From assembly GCF_003286085.1 (NCBI RefSeq), contig NW_020825298.1:5890001-5954000 (forward strand): a stretch of 64,000 nt of DNA. The letters run 5' to 3'. Source of the DNA: Drosophila persimilis (Eukaryota; Arthropoda; Insecta; Diptera; Drosophilidae). Shown piece after piece: positions 1 to 10,481 of this stretch (positions are counted from its first letter, which is position 1; every line of letters starts with the position of its first letter). Under the pieces are notes generated by a model that worked only from the letters and a program-made list of their open reading frames with translations, did no database searches and was not told the origin of the DNA. A program made the translations under genes and the position numbers.

Positions 1-640
1 GAGATCTGTAGCCGCAGTCCCAGTCCCGTCCCAGTGGATCGTGCCCCAGTGATCTAATAAACACCGCATTGTCATTCGCTTCGCTTGGCATCTCTCTGCC
101 ACACGGCAAAACAAAACATACAGACACACTCGTAGATACAGATATAGAGAAAGAGACAACTTCATTTGTCACTCAATGCCCAAAGCCCGAACTGGGACAC
201 CATTCATTAATTTATCGCATGCAAAACAATCCGCCAAATACATACAAATACACATAATGTGTATCTGTGTGTGTGTGTGTGTGTTTGTGGCAGCTGCAAT
301 CGGCACACAAAAAATAGAAAGTTTTTCTTCGTTTCGCACTGCATTTGCTGCAATTTTCTCTTTGCAATTTGATTAAATAAAAATATTGTGTAAAAGCCAA
401 AGCCGTGCCAGTGTTGTGGCAGTGACGCTGGCAGCGCAACTTTCCAACTGCTGGCTGGCTTTGGAGCTGGCTGCCACGACTTCTAAGTCGGTTACTAGAT
501 GCAATAATAATTGCATTTGTCCCACTTTACTTTCACTTGGCCAACGTGCGGCAAATGCAACAAGCAACGAGCAACAAGCGACAGGCGCAGCAGGCAACAG
601 GCAGCGGCGCAGGCGTCGACTTTGACTTTGCTTGTGCTTG

Positions 641-682
<42 letters not shown>

Positions 683-1123
683 TGCATGAAAAGCTAGCTG
701 CAACTTTTTCCAGTCGCTTGGTGGAAATTGTTTGCCGTTTGGCTCTGACTGGCAAAAAGGAAAAGTGGGTCAAGCGCACCATTGTTGCACTCGTCGTTAG
801 ATGCGATGCTGTCGCTGTGTTGCTGCTGCTGCTGCTGCCGCTGCTGTTACTTGTTGCATGCCACCCCACTTAATTGACAATTGACTGCCACAGAGCCCAC
901 AGAGTTTTGCTGTGGCATTTGATTTATGAAATTGGGTTAAAGCTGCTTTCCTTTTTCATACCCTGGCGGCCCAGGCACTGGTACAGGCTCAGGCACAGGC
1001 ACACGGGTATTCTAATTTGGAGACGCACAAAGAAGGAAACGAAACATTTGCAGTCCTTTCACACACTTTTATGCCTTTTAGGTATCTGCCGAGTGAAACA
1101 TAGTAGTTGTAGGTGTAGAAGGA
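1..1123. other. Intergenic sequence, no gene seen
   Basis: No reading frame here has convincing coding character. The stretch holds a (GT)n run at about 265-284, a (CT)n run at about 645-674 that passes into GT, and a short CTG run near 820-840. These low-complexity runs create the overlapping open frames on both strands. AATAAA hexamers occur near 56 and 374, but I cannot tie either to a transcript. It could contain the 3' end of a gene lying to the left. Confidence 0.5.
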
Positions 1124-2511
1124 GCCGGAGCCATAAACGCGCAGCCCCCCCATGTTCAATATGTTCAATCTGGCTGGATCGGAACGATGCGCCAGTACTT
1201 CTTCCAGCGAGGACTGATCCAGGAACACCATCAACATCAACAAGTGTCTTCTGTCCCCAGGCCTAGAACGTGGTCAACGCTTTGGATTCGGACCAAACTC
1301 CTACCATCAGTCCATCAGTCCATCAGTCCATGCTGATGCTTCTTCCAATGAAAAACAAGCCACTTTTAGCTAGTGACCAACGGAACATGAAGAGTGGCCT
1401 GCTAAAGAATGTGTTTTAGAAATGATCCGTCGAGACGTGTTGAATGACAGCCAGGTCATACTCACCGGCCACGTCGAGTGGGTTCAACAGGAAGAAGTTC
1501 CTTTCGAGATCGGTCAAGATGGATGTTAAGTTGGTCGTTAATCAGATTCCCGCGGCATAAGCCGCGGCAGTTGCCACTTTCGCCACCGGCATTGCCAGTG
1601 GAGATGGCAGTCCCTGCGGCATTTGCATCTCCTTTTCCCGCGAACATATTTCTGGGCCTTCTCGAGGTCGGACTGCATCCGCTACTCCTTCTGGAAGGCT
1701 CCTGCTCGACTAGGGCTTTGAATGCGTCTTCTTGCTGATTTTAGTAAGGCAGCGGAGGCGGTTGTCCCGGTTGTTGAGGCAGACCTTCTGCTGGAGATCG
1801 GCTAGTCAACTAAATTGGGCGGTAGTCGCTGCCCGATCCTCCATTGGGGGGTTCAGACTGTGCTCCAGACGTCCACCAGAAAGAGACTTAAATCCGGATC
1901 GCTGTCTGTTGGTGGACTGAGACTGCTCGCATTTGCGCTTCATCGTTCGATGCTGCTTGTCGTGGAGGGTCCTGCAGGCGCAACATGTCGCTCTTCATCC
2001 TCTCCGCCATTCGATTGATGCCGCGCCACCTTCCTGTGCCCCTGATGATCGTGTATGGAATGGCCAGATTGCAAAGCATTGATCAATTTCCAGGCCTAGC
2101 ACCAGGAAACACCAGTTGATGATGATGATCTTCTTGAATCAGGGACACTGGGAAAAGACGTGGCGCAGTGTTTCGAGCCTTCTAGTGTGACCAAATTTAA
2201 CATGGAGGTTGTGGCGGATGTGGCTGGTTACCCTTGAAATTGGTTCCTCGGGACGAGGAACAGAGCCGCGCCTCAGATGATCGAGTCACCTCCCCTCCTG
2301 GTTGGAGCTGACCACCTCGCCGGAAGTCTGGTGGAATAAATAAGGATATAAAATAGGAGGTAAAACTTTTGTGAATTAATTTTCTTACCGATTCCAACAA
2401 TTTTCCTGACAAGTATCGAAGTGTTGAAAATAAACAGTGTTGTGAAGTTCTGTACTGTGTTGATCTAACAGCTGAAGCCTGGCAGCTTGTGGCTGTGTTA
2501 CTGTGTTTCAC
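1124..2511 (-). pseudogene. Decayed gene-like repeat unit, copy A
   Basis: This is the first of two direct copies of a ~1.3 kb unit; the other is at 2,869-4,270. Read on the minus strand it looks like an old gene. A leader containing TCAACACTTCG ends at a GTAAGAAAAT donor, followed by a roughly 60-nt intron ending CCACCAG. Protein-like stretches follow in shifting frames, for example NRMAERMKSDMLRLQD, LTDLERNFFLLNPLDVAGEY and DPARLNILNMGGLRVYGS. Stops and frameshifts break every frame. Compared with copy B it has an extra ~77 bp near 1,315-1,390 and a different segment around 1,560-1,640. I do not recognise the parent protein. A transposon origin is not excluded, but I found no target-site duplication. 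Confidence 0.5.
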
Positions 2512-2868
2512 AATTGCTACTATGTACTATGTAGTTTTATGAAAATAATTGGAAATTGTTTCTTGAAATATTTAATAATAAAGAATCTTTCTATAATAAT
2601 AAATAATAAACCCAGACTGAATATATTTCCTGTTTCGAGTACTACATACATAGGTATACAAAACACAACTTTTACTGCTTTGAATTACCAAAAAATATAT
2701 GTTCAAAGAAGGAAAGATATTTTAGTAAAATGATAGTTTCCTTAAAAATTGCATTTATCAAAAAAATTATTTCTACTTGGGGAAATCGTTTAATCCGTTT
2801 AAGCCACTTGCATTTGACCAACTTAATTGTCAAGACATATGTACATATGTACACATACGTATTTAAGT
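2512..2868. other. AT-rich spacer between the two repeat copies
   Basis: This stretch is strongly AT-rich and separates copies A and B. It contains a TACATATGTACATATGTACACATACGTA-type run near its right end, a common Drosophila simple sequence. No coding or RNA feature is visible. Confidence 0.5.
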
Positions 2869-4270
2869 GCCGGAGCCATAAACGCGCAGCCCCCCCATGT
2901 TCAATATGTTCAGTCTGGCTGGATCGGAACGCTGCGCCAGTACTTCTTCCAGCGAGGACTGATCCATGAAAACCATCAGAATCAACACGTGTCTTCTGTC
3001 CCCAGGCCTAGAACGTGGTAAACGCTTTGGATTCGGACCAAACTCCTACCATCAGTCCATCAGTCCATGCTGAGTGGCCTGCTAAAGAAAGTGTTTTAGA
3101 AATGATCCGTCAAGACGCGTTGAATGACAACCAGGTCATACTCACCGGCCACGTTGAGTGGGTTCAACAGGAAGAAGTTCCTTTCGAGATCGGTCAAGAT
3201 GGATGTTAAGTTGGTCGTTTATCAGATTCCCGCGGCATTTGAATCTCCTTTTCCGGTAGTACTTCCAGTATTTCTATTGAACCGTTCTTGTCGCTGCTCT
3301 CCGCTTCCTACACGTGTGAGGAAAGATTATTTACATTAGCACTCAAGTAACTATTTGTATTTGAATATTCTTATCTGGATTTTGGAATACCAATTGGATA
3401 TTTGGACTTAAGGTGATCTTTGGCATCCACTGGGAAAGCCTCGTGGCTTACCTTCTCGAGGTCGGACTGCATCCGCTACTCCTTCTGGAGGGCTCCTGCT
3501 GGACTAGGGCTTTGAGTGCGTCTTCTTGCTGATTTTAGTAAGGCAGCGGAGGCGGTTGTCCCGGTTGTTGAGGCAGACCTTCGCTGCCCGATTGCTCCAT
3601 TGGGGGCTTCAGACTGTGCTCCAGACGTCCACCAGAAAGAGACTAAAATCGCCGGATCGCAGTCTGTTGGTGGACTGAGACTGCTCGCATTTGCGCTTCA
3701 TCGTCCGATGCTCCTTGTCGTGGAGTGTCCTGCAGGCGCAACATATCGCTCTTCATCCTCTCCGCCATTCGATTGATGCCGCGCCACCTTCCTGTGCCCC
3801 TGATGATCGTGTATGGAATGGCCAGATTGCAAAGCATTGATCATTTTCCTGGCCTAGCACCAGGAAACACCAGTTGATTATGATGATCTTCTTGAATCAG
3901 GGACACTGGGAAAAGACGTGGCGCAGTGTTTCGAGCCTTCCAGTTTGACCAAATCAAACATGGAGGTTGTGGCGGATGTGGCTGGTTACCCTTGAAATTG
4001 GTTCCTCGGGACGAGGAACAGAGCCGCGCCTCAGATGATGGAGTCACCTCCCCTCCTGGTTGGAGCTGACCACCTCGCCGGAAGTCTGGTGGAATAAATA
4101 AGGATATAAAATCGGAGGTAAAACTTTTTTGAATTAATTTTCTTACCGATTCCAACAATTTTCCTGACAAGTATCGAAGTGTTGAAAATAAACAGTGTTG
4201 TGAAGTTCTGCACTGTGTTGATCTAACAGCTGAAGCCTGGCAGCTTGAGGCTGTGTTACTGTGTTACACA
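2869..4270 (-). pseudogene. Decayed gene-like repeat unit, copy B
   Basis: This is the second direct copy of the unit at 1,124-2,511, aligned from a shared start (GCCGGAGCCATAAACGC) to a shared end (GGCTGTGTTACTGTGTT). The minus-strand leader and its predicted short intron (about 4,146 down to 4,086) are kept. A segment of about 190 bp near 3,250-3,445 is foreign to copy A. All minus-strand frames are interrupted, although pieces such as AERMKSDMLRLQDTPRQ remain readable. The substitutions, insertions and deletions between copies show that both have drifted since duplication. I cannot name the source gene. Confidence 0.5.
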
Positions 4271-4284
4271 TATCAAATGCTGCA

Positions 4285-4292
4285 GTGCAAAT
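4285..4292. repeat. 8-bp target-site duplication, left
   Basis: GTGCAAAT lies directly left of the TAGTGTTG terminus and is repeated exactly at 4,776-4,783, directly right of the inverted terminus CAACACTA. Confidence 0.8.
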
Positions 4293-4775
4293 TAGTGTTG
4301 TGTTGATCATGAGTGAGTGAACAAAAAAGAGTTGTTCACTTAAGTGAGCAACTGAACATGTTCCTTCCAAGCTGTTCTTTTTAGTTCACTTGTTCTTTGT
4401 TTTTCACTTGTTCTTTTTTGCTCACTTGTTCTTTGTTGTTCACTTGTTCTCTACTCACTTTTTGCGCCATTTTGCTCCTCAAAGGGCATATTGCGATCTG
4501 GCAGCGGTTGCTCATATTTGCGTTTACTTTACACTTTTTGTATTACCGGCAAAGCTGTTTACTCTTTCAAAAATTCAGTATGTCGCTAATTCGATAGTAT
4601 ATTGAAATTTGGAACCATCTGTGCATGAATAGTGAACAACTACGTGAGCAAGTGAGCAAGTGAGTAACTGAGCAATCTAAGAGAGCAAGTGAGCAATATG
4701 AGTGAGTTGACTCACTTACTAAAAAAGAACAAGTGAACATGTTCACCAAAATGAGCAAATGTTTACCCAACACTA
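4293..4775. mobile_element. hAT-like non-autonomous element (MITE), 483 bp
   Basis: The element begins TAGTGTTGTGT and ends with the inverse of TAGTGTTGGGT. It is flanked on both sides by the identical octamer GTGCAAAT, and an 8-bp duplication is the hallmark of hAT-superfamily insertion. The inside has no transposase frame. Both arms carry many copies of short motifs related to TTCACTTGTTC on the left and GTGAGCAAGTGAGC or GAACAAGTGAAC on the right, so the arms can fold back on each other. Such subterminal repeats are typical transposase-binding sites in hAT elements. It sits immediately beyond repeat copy B and before the first RING gene. The family name cannot be given without a database. 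Confidence 0.75.
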
Positions 4776-4783
4776 GTGCAAAT
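4776..4783. repeat. 8-bp target-site duplication, right
   Basis: GTGCAAAT directly follows the CAACACTA terminus and matches 4,285-4,292 exactly. Confidence 0.8.
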
Positions 4784-4944
4784 GGATACTTGAAGTCGCC
4801 TCAACACTACTTTATCTTTAACAGTTTCGGGAGAATTGTGAAACGAGTCAGTCACTATTGAAAATAGAAAAAAGTGGAAGCCGGTAACAAAATCTGTGCG
4901 GAATACAAAATAAACTTTAAATTTTAAATTTGTTTTCAGCCGTG

Positions 4945-5259
4945 ATGCCGAGAAAGAAAAAAACCCCACCAGCCGCTAAGAAGACCCCAAAACCGACAGG
5001 GTCGGCCAACGATGTTGAAGATTGTGTAATTTGTATTCTGGAGATTTTAAATCCTTTCAAACTGCCCTGCGGGCACTCCTTTTGTACGGAATGTCTCGAA
5101 TTTTCGGTCAATTCGAGAGCTGAAAATGAAGGTCCAACCATCTCGGGTAGAGCTGAAAATGAAACTCGAAGCGCCTGTCCATTGTGCCGTACTATATTTC
5201 GCACCGGTCCTCTGCTCCTCTACGCTAAAAGTCAAACAAAACCAAAACACGACTCCTAA
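4945..5259 (+). CDS. Small RING-finger protein, first of tandem pair (104 aa)
   Basis: This encodes a C3HC4 RING domain with C27, C30, C42, H44, C47, C50, C78 and C81, preceded by a short Lys/Pro-rich basic tail. RING proteins of this type usually bind E2 enzymes and act as ubiquitin ligases, but the substrate is unknown. The frame is open upstream of the ATG only through a likely 3' splice site (TTGTTTTCAG at 4,939). I therefore start at the ATG of MPRKKK and infer a 5'-UTR intron of about 56 nt (4,884-4,939). The spacing between the C3H and final CC pairs contains a near-duplicate SRAENE/GRAENE segment. The next gene, 225 bp downstream, has the same architecture, so the two probably arose by tandem duplication. 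No orthologue is recognised. Confidence 0.75.
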   Translation: MPRKKKTPPAAKKTPKPTGSANDVEDCVICILEILNPFKLPCGHSFCTECLEFSVNSRAENEGPTISGRAENETRSACPLCRTIFRTGPLLLYAKSQTKPKHDS

Positions 5260-5484
5260 TACATACACAATACGGACTCTTAAGCGTCAGAACAGATTTT
5301 CACCACACTCCGCCTCATTTTGACGTTGAGCAACACTTTTTATATTCAACACTTCGTAGCTTCGAGAAAATTCTCAGAACAGCTGGCAAGAAAATAGTTA
5401 GTTTTGGTAAGAAAATGAGTGGACAAAATAAAAAGAATGTTGTTTGAAAAAAGGTTTGATTTCAGCCGTAATCTACTAAAAAAT

Positions 5485-5763
5485 ATGGCGACCAATAAGA
5501 AGGACAAGCCAGCTGAAGTTGAGGAAGAAACTAAGACGGGCAGCGCTGAAGACGTTTGCCCCATTTGCTGTGGTCCGATAGTGGTTCCCTTGGCATTGCC
5601 CTGCAAGCACACGTTCTGTAAGACTTGCATAAAATATCTGGTTAAACAGAGGTCTTACTATTTGGGTCAAATTTTTCCTGGTCCAGTCATGCGTTGTCCA
5701 GTGTGCCGCGAAATGTTTTGCTCAAAAAAATCTGTTGCCACTTCCCTCCAGCCACAGTTCTGA
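5485..5763 (+). CDS. Small RING-finger protein, second of tandem pair (92 aa)
   Basis: The protein is almost only a C3HC4 RING: C25, C28, C40, H42, C45, C48, C71 and C74, after a short charged N-terminus (MATNKKDKPAEVEEE). A single-domain E3 ubiquitin ligase is the likely role; partners are unknown. The ATG lies 19 nt after a predicted 3' splice site (TGATTTCAG, ending at 5,465). The matching donor GTAAGAAAAT at 5,407 gives a 59-nt 5'-UTR intron placed as in the upstream RING gene. A polyadenylation hexamer lies at 5,813. The leader (TTCAACACTTCG, then GTAAGAAAAT) resembles the minus-strand leader of the pseudogene-like units at 1.1-4.3 kb. Confidence 0.75.
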   Translation: MATNKKDKPAEVEEETKTGSAEDVCPICCGPIVVPLALPCKHTFCKTCIKYLVKQRSYYLGQIFPGPVMRCPVCREMFCSKKSVATSLQPQF

Positions 5764-5812
5764 GCACATAAACACATACAAAGTACATATGTATGTATAC
5801 TCACAAAAGCCA

Positions 5813-5818
5813 AATAAA
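5813..5818 (+). terminator. Polyadenylation signal AATAAA for second RING gene
   Basis: A canonical AATAAA lies 50 nt after the stop codon of the second RING gene, a fitting distance for its 3' end. Confidence 0.6.
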
Positions 5819-5872
5819 TTTTGATTAATAATTGTAAGCAGAGTGGTGTTTTTGTAGGGCTTTCCCGGTTCC

Positions 5873-5988
5873 CTTACCTGCCCATAAAGACAGAAGGACT
5901 GTGGGGCCATTTCCATTCCAGTTTGAAAGTGTGGGACTGGCCTGATATTTTTCAGATTTGATATCACCAAAACTAACCCGTAATCTCC
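5873..5988 (-). pseudogene. Possible orphan coding exon or gene fragment
   Basis: On the minus strand a strong acceptor (TTTCGATTTCAG) and a strong donor (CAG|GTAAGG) bracket a ~116-nt interval that is open in two frames. The more protein-like frame contains GDYGLVLVISNLKNIRPVP and ends SFCLYGQ. A second protein-like stretch lies at 6,123-6,308 on the same strand. I cannot join the two into one gene and do not recognise the sequence. It could be a decayed gene between the RING pair and Bub1. Confidence 0.3.
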
Positions 5989-6122
5989 TTTGGATCCACT
6001 GAAATCGAAAGAGACAACATAAGTAGACCCTACCGCCTTAGGGACCTAAGAGGACTGAGTTGCAATGGATTGATTGGATCGATTGGAAATAACAGCACTA
6101 ACTATGTAAAAAAGATTTAATT

Positions 6123-6308
6123 TCAATGAAAACTCAGTTCCAACTCATCCAACATCGGGTTTCCGGGACCATGACATGGGCCGATATTCCAATTCCCATT
6201 TCTCCAAACCATCTGATAAAAGGTTGTACCTTTTTCGAACCCAACATACATATATCCTCGTCTGTGAATCCGTAGAAACAATCCATCTGCAGGTGTATAA
6301 AATAGCAT
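6123..6308 (-). pseudogene. Possible gene fragment ending in a stop codon
   Basis: The minus-strand frame from the ATG at 6,308 reads MLFYTPADGLFLRIHRRG and continues with aromatic-rich, protein-like sequence (YMYVGFEKGTTFYQMVWRNG) to a stop at 6,123. The frame is open for another ~14 codons upstream. Composition is more protein-like than the surrounding AT-rich DNA, but no family is recognised and no start or splice context fixes the gene. It overlaps sequence that may serve as Bub1 3' flank. Confidence 0.3.
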
Positions 6309-6885
6309 ATCAGCTCTTTCGATCCATGTGTGTTTTAGTTTGTTTTTGTGTTAACATTTCGTCAATTTATTTACTATCATTTAAAGTTCTTTATATATTA
6401 CTCAATAGTACAGTAGATCGAACGATTCAATCTGATAATTGTGGGGTTTTTTATCGCTTTTTATCTTACTTCATTTTCTTTTTACATTTGCGCTTGTTGA
6501 GGTTTGCTGTACATATACATAAAAAATTACACTTTATATTCATTAGTTTTGTGTTTTTCACAAACTCATTTCAAAAGTCTTGGCTTTTGGGTCGAGTTTG
6601 TGGCTAAAATATTTACAGAGTCTGAATGTTTGTTTAGCGTTCGTTTGATTGGTTTTTGGCATCGAAATAAAATAAATAGAGGGTTATTACACTTTAAACC
6701 TAAGCAATATAATGTGTGTTGCCTGCCAGAAATTGCCCTGGTCGGCTTTTAGCTTTTTTAAACAGTTTGTGGAAATGTCCTATTTCATGTGTTTCAAAGG
6801 TTGACTTGAGTCAAAAGGTTAAATGAAAATGTTTGTAGAAATAGAAATAAAACTAATATAATAGAGTGGAACGGCGAATGGTTGG
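6309..6885. other. Likely Bub1 3' untranslated region and flank
   Basis: AT-rich sequence follows the Bub1 stop codon (minus strand). A minus-strand AATAAA, seen as TTTATT on the plus strand near 6,366, could end the transcript after about 500 nt of 3' UTR. No other feature is visible. Confidence 0.4.
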
Positions 6886-9800
6886 TTATCGTCGATGCAG
6901 GATGTTGGAGAGAGTGCGTATCTGCTTCTGGAGCTCCGAGTCCATGCGATAGCACTCTTCCTCGATGATGTCGCGCATATCCCGCAGCGCGGGCAGCTTG
7001 TCTGCCTGCATATTGAGCAGCTCGCCAAAGAACTTCGACCAGACGTGCTTCTTGAGGTAGCGCGGCAGCTTCTGGCGTATGTCCCATGTGGCGCCGCGCT
7101 TCTGCGGCTGCATATACTCGCCGAACAGCATCACATGGACGGTGGCCGCAATGCAGAAGAGATCCGTTTCGTATGACCAGGGGCGACCCTCCTGCATCTC
7201 GATGCAGGTGAAGCTTTCGGTCTGCACAACCTTGCGGAACTTTGTGTGCTCTCTATCGGGAAAGAGCGACATGTCGATCGCACAACCAAAATCTATGAGT
7301 CGCAGCGAGGGCAACGGGCTGTCCACGCTGGGCACACGCATCAGCAGAAAGTTGTCCGGCTTTATGTCCGCATGGACGATGTGCTGGCGATGCAGATGAT
7401 CGACAATGTTGCATATCTGCGCCGTGAAATGCATGACCAGGGACTCGTGCATCACTTTGGTGGTGGCCTGACGGATCTTGTTGTTGATGTCCAGCAGGGA
7501 GCCAAAGGGCGAGAATTCTGTGGCTATTAGGCTGGCATTCGGCGCAATTATCGCCGTTGAAATGTCCATCAGTCCCGGCAGCACCTCCGGCTCCTTGATG
7601 CGTTTCAGTACCTACAAAAAAACAACAGAAATTATGTGATCCATAAATGGGTTTGCTTTTGTATTCCCTTACCTGATCGCATATGTAAATCTCCCAGGTG
7701 TTTGGTGGCTTCTGGTACTTGAGGGCCACCACATTGCCTGTCCGCGAGTCGGTGGCCTTGTACACGGAGCCAAAGGAGCCACGGCCCACCTCCTTGTCAA
7801 TGTTGAACTGCACCCCCTCGAGGACGTTCAGGGTGCGCGTATTGGAAATTTTTGGCAGTGGCGTTTGTACGATCTTGTAGCTGGCATGGTCGTCATCGTC
7901 GCCGGGAAAATTCAGTTTGGTGAGGAAGGCCCGACACAGCTCGCTGTTGAACGGATCGATTGTCTCCTTGGCCAGATGCCGGGCTATGGTCTCTACGGCC
8001 TTCGACCGACGGCGCTCCTGCGCCTCGGTGTCGTGCTGGGTGGCAAAGTACGAATTCTCCTGGAACGTGGAAAAGTCCGCCAGTGTCGCCGTCGAGTTGC
8101 CATTGTTGTTTGTGTTGTAATTATTGTTGTTGTGCGTTTGCAGCGTCTTGTTCCCGGAGGCATTCGCCTGCGAGGTGTCGCGGAAGTGTAGGCGATCCAC
8201 AGCCAGGGCCAGCGAACTGTTGGAGTTGTCCAGGGCCGTGGCGCTCGAGAAGGAGAAGTTTGCATTGTCATTGAAGGTAGCATTGTGTATGGGCAGGGCG
8301 GCACTGGCCGAGGCAGTGCCTGCATTCACAGCAGCAGCAGCCGAAGCCGATGCCGCATTTCCAGAGGCCACTCCGGCCACATCTGCTGCCGAGGAGGAGT
8401 TGCTGTTGCTGCATAGATCCGGCTGGAATTTGCTCCGCTTGACCTTGGCGCGGGACCGACGATAGCCATTCGCCTCGCTCTTCGGCGTCGATGTCTGCAC
8501 TTGCAGATATGGATGGAAATGATGGCCTCCGTTTCGCTGACGCTGGATGCCCGATGTGGCTGTGGCTGCTGGTATTGGAGAGCAGGCGGGCTGGGGTTCC
8601 AGCGGCACATGAGGCTGTTGTGGATGTGGATGCTGGTGTTGCTGCTGCTGATGCTGTGGATGCTGCTGGTGGTAGATATTCTCGATGGTGTAGGCACTGT
8701 AGGTGCTGCTGCTCTCCAGCGTGCGCTCCTTCTTGAACTTGATCTTGATAGAGCGATTCTCCTGTTCGAAGGTTGTCTGGGCACTGAACTGCACTCCCCC
8801 ATTGGTGTATCCTTCAGTCTGGTTGTCCTCCTCTTCCTCGTCATCCTCCTCCTCTTCCTCTTCGGAGTCTTCTTCTTCCTCCTCCTCCTGCTCGCCTTCG
8901 TCCTCGTCTTCATCTGCTTCCTCCTCCTCTTCCGGAATCTCGCCTGCCTCCTCTTCGGCCACTTTTTCATCTGCAGAGTCTGCCGCCGCACTGGTGCTAC
9001 CTCTGTTCCCGTAGAGCGCTCCATCCACGGCAGTCATGTAGTACGAAGCCTCCGACTCGTAGGAATCATAAAGTGTCTGCTGCTCCTGGTGCTCCTGCTG
9101 CACTTGTTGCACCGTCGGCTTTTGCTTGTCCTCCAGCATCTGTTGGTATTTGCGGGCGAGTATCTCCTCGGGACTGTACTCGATGCCAGCGCCTGGCGGA
9201 TAAACCAATTGCTTGGCATAATGACAGACACGCGATGGATCGTCGGGCTCCTCCAGCGTGAGGGCTGGCTTCCAGGTCTCATGATTATTCCGCCCATACG
9301 GATGGAAATTGCGCGGCAAACGTAGTCCGGCTACTTCAGAGATGGCAGGCGACGGAGACGGAGTTTCTGCTTCTGCATTCACGCTATTCCCATTGCCATT
9401 ATGCTGCTGCTGTGGCTCCTGCGGCTGCGGCTGTGGGTGGTGCGGTTGTGGCTGCTGCTGCTGCTGTGGCTGTGGCTGGGACTGTGGCAAAGCCTGCTCC
9501 TGGGGTGGTTGAAAGTGCGCCTAAAATTGCATTCACATGAGAATCTTTCACGAAAAAGAGACAAGTTCTTATACCAACCTGAGGCGCATACTCCGCCTGC
9601 TGCTGCTGCTGCGGAGGAACATGTGCTGTGGCAGGTGGAGGGACCTGCTGCTGCTGCTGTTCGTAGCGCGGCTGATCCTGGTAGTGCGTCTGATAGGCCG
9701 CCACCTGTTCCTGAGAATGAGCCGGAGGTGGCGGTGGCGGCTGTTGTGGCTGCTGCTGCTGTTGCTGTTGCGGATATTGCTGATAAACAGAGGCGTGCTG

Positions 9801-10481
9801 CTGTTGATATGGCGGCTGTGGACGTGGTTGTTGTGGCGCATAGCTTTGCGGCAGCTGCTGGGCGTAGTTGGCCAGCTGTTGCAAGGCATCCGGCTGCGGC
9901 TGTTGTGCCTGCACCTGCGCCTGCTGTTGCTGCTGCTGTTGTCGCTGATAATGCAATGATCGGGCGTAGGTAAACTTGGTGTGCGCATGTTGGAGCTCGG
10001 CATTGCTTTGGGCCTTCTCCTGGAAGGCCAGGTTAAATACAGCCTCGGCATCCTTGAACTGCTCCCGCGACTCATAGTAGCTGGCCCAGCCAATATAGAA
10101 GGCGGCCACTTGGCGTCCAGAGCCCCGCTGAAAGAGCACCTGATAGAAGTGCAGCGGATCCGTTTGCATGGCTATGTACTTGAGCCACAGGCGCACCATA
10201 CGTGCGTCCTGCCTGTAGTATTCGCTGTGCTCGTACTCGGTCAGACAGCGCTCGAGGGTCTCGCGGAACTTGAGCTCCGGATCGCTGTGCGCATGGTTCT
10301 CGTACCAGCATATGTAGTTGTACCAATGATCGAGGGGATCCGGTCCCTGGTACAGCGATATGGCGTGCTCCCAGGCCTGCTTATCTTTGAGGAAGCCATT
10401 CATCTCGTCCGGACTCGCCTGGCTACTCGCTTGAGTCTGACTCTGGCTGGGGCCCGTCCGCATGTACGAGTGCATGGCCAT
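6886..10481 (-). CDS. Bub1: Mitotic checkpoint serine/threonine kinase Bub1 (1,158 aa)
   Basis: Bub1 is a kinetochore kinase that supports the spindle assembly checkpoint. Three coding exons join in frame: 10,481-9,579, 9,520-7,673 and 7,611-6,886. Residues ~30-175 form the TPR-like Mad3/Bub1 N-terminal region. A long Gln/Pro-rich linker follows. A GLEBS-like Bub3-binding segment (IEYSPEEILARKY) lies at about 414-426, and a nearly pure Glu/Asp tract at ~486-533. The C-terminal kinase domain looks complete: glycine loop GRGSFG 880-885, Lys902, HADIKPDN with Asp999, and DFG from 1024. The N-terminus lacks the KEN box expected of BubR1. With the 25D neighbour Bsg25D, this argues for Bub1 rather than BubR1. 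The start is the first ATG of the open frame, and an alternative in-frame ATG lies two codons later. Confidence 0.9.

Noticed and set aside
8501-9325. Plus-strand frame of 274 codons rich in Leu
   Set aside because: It is the antisense shadow of the Gln- and Glu-rich Bub1 exon 2.
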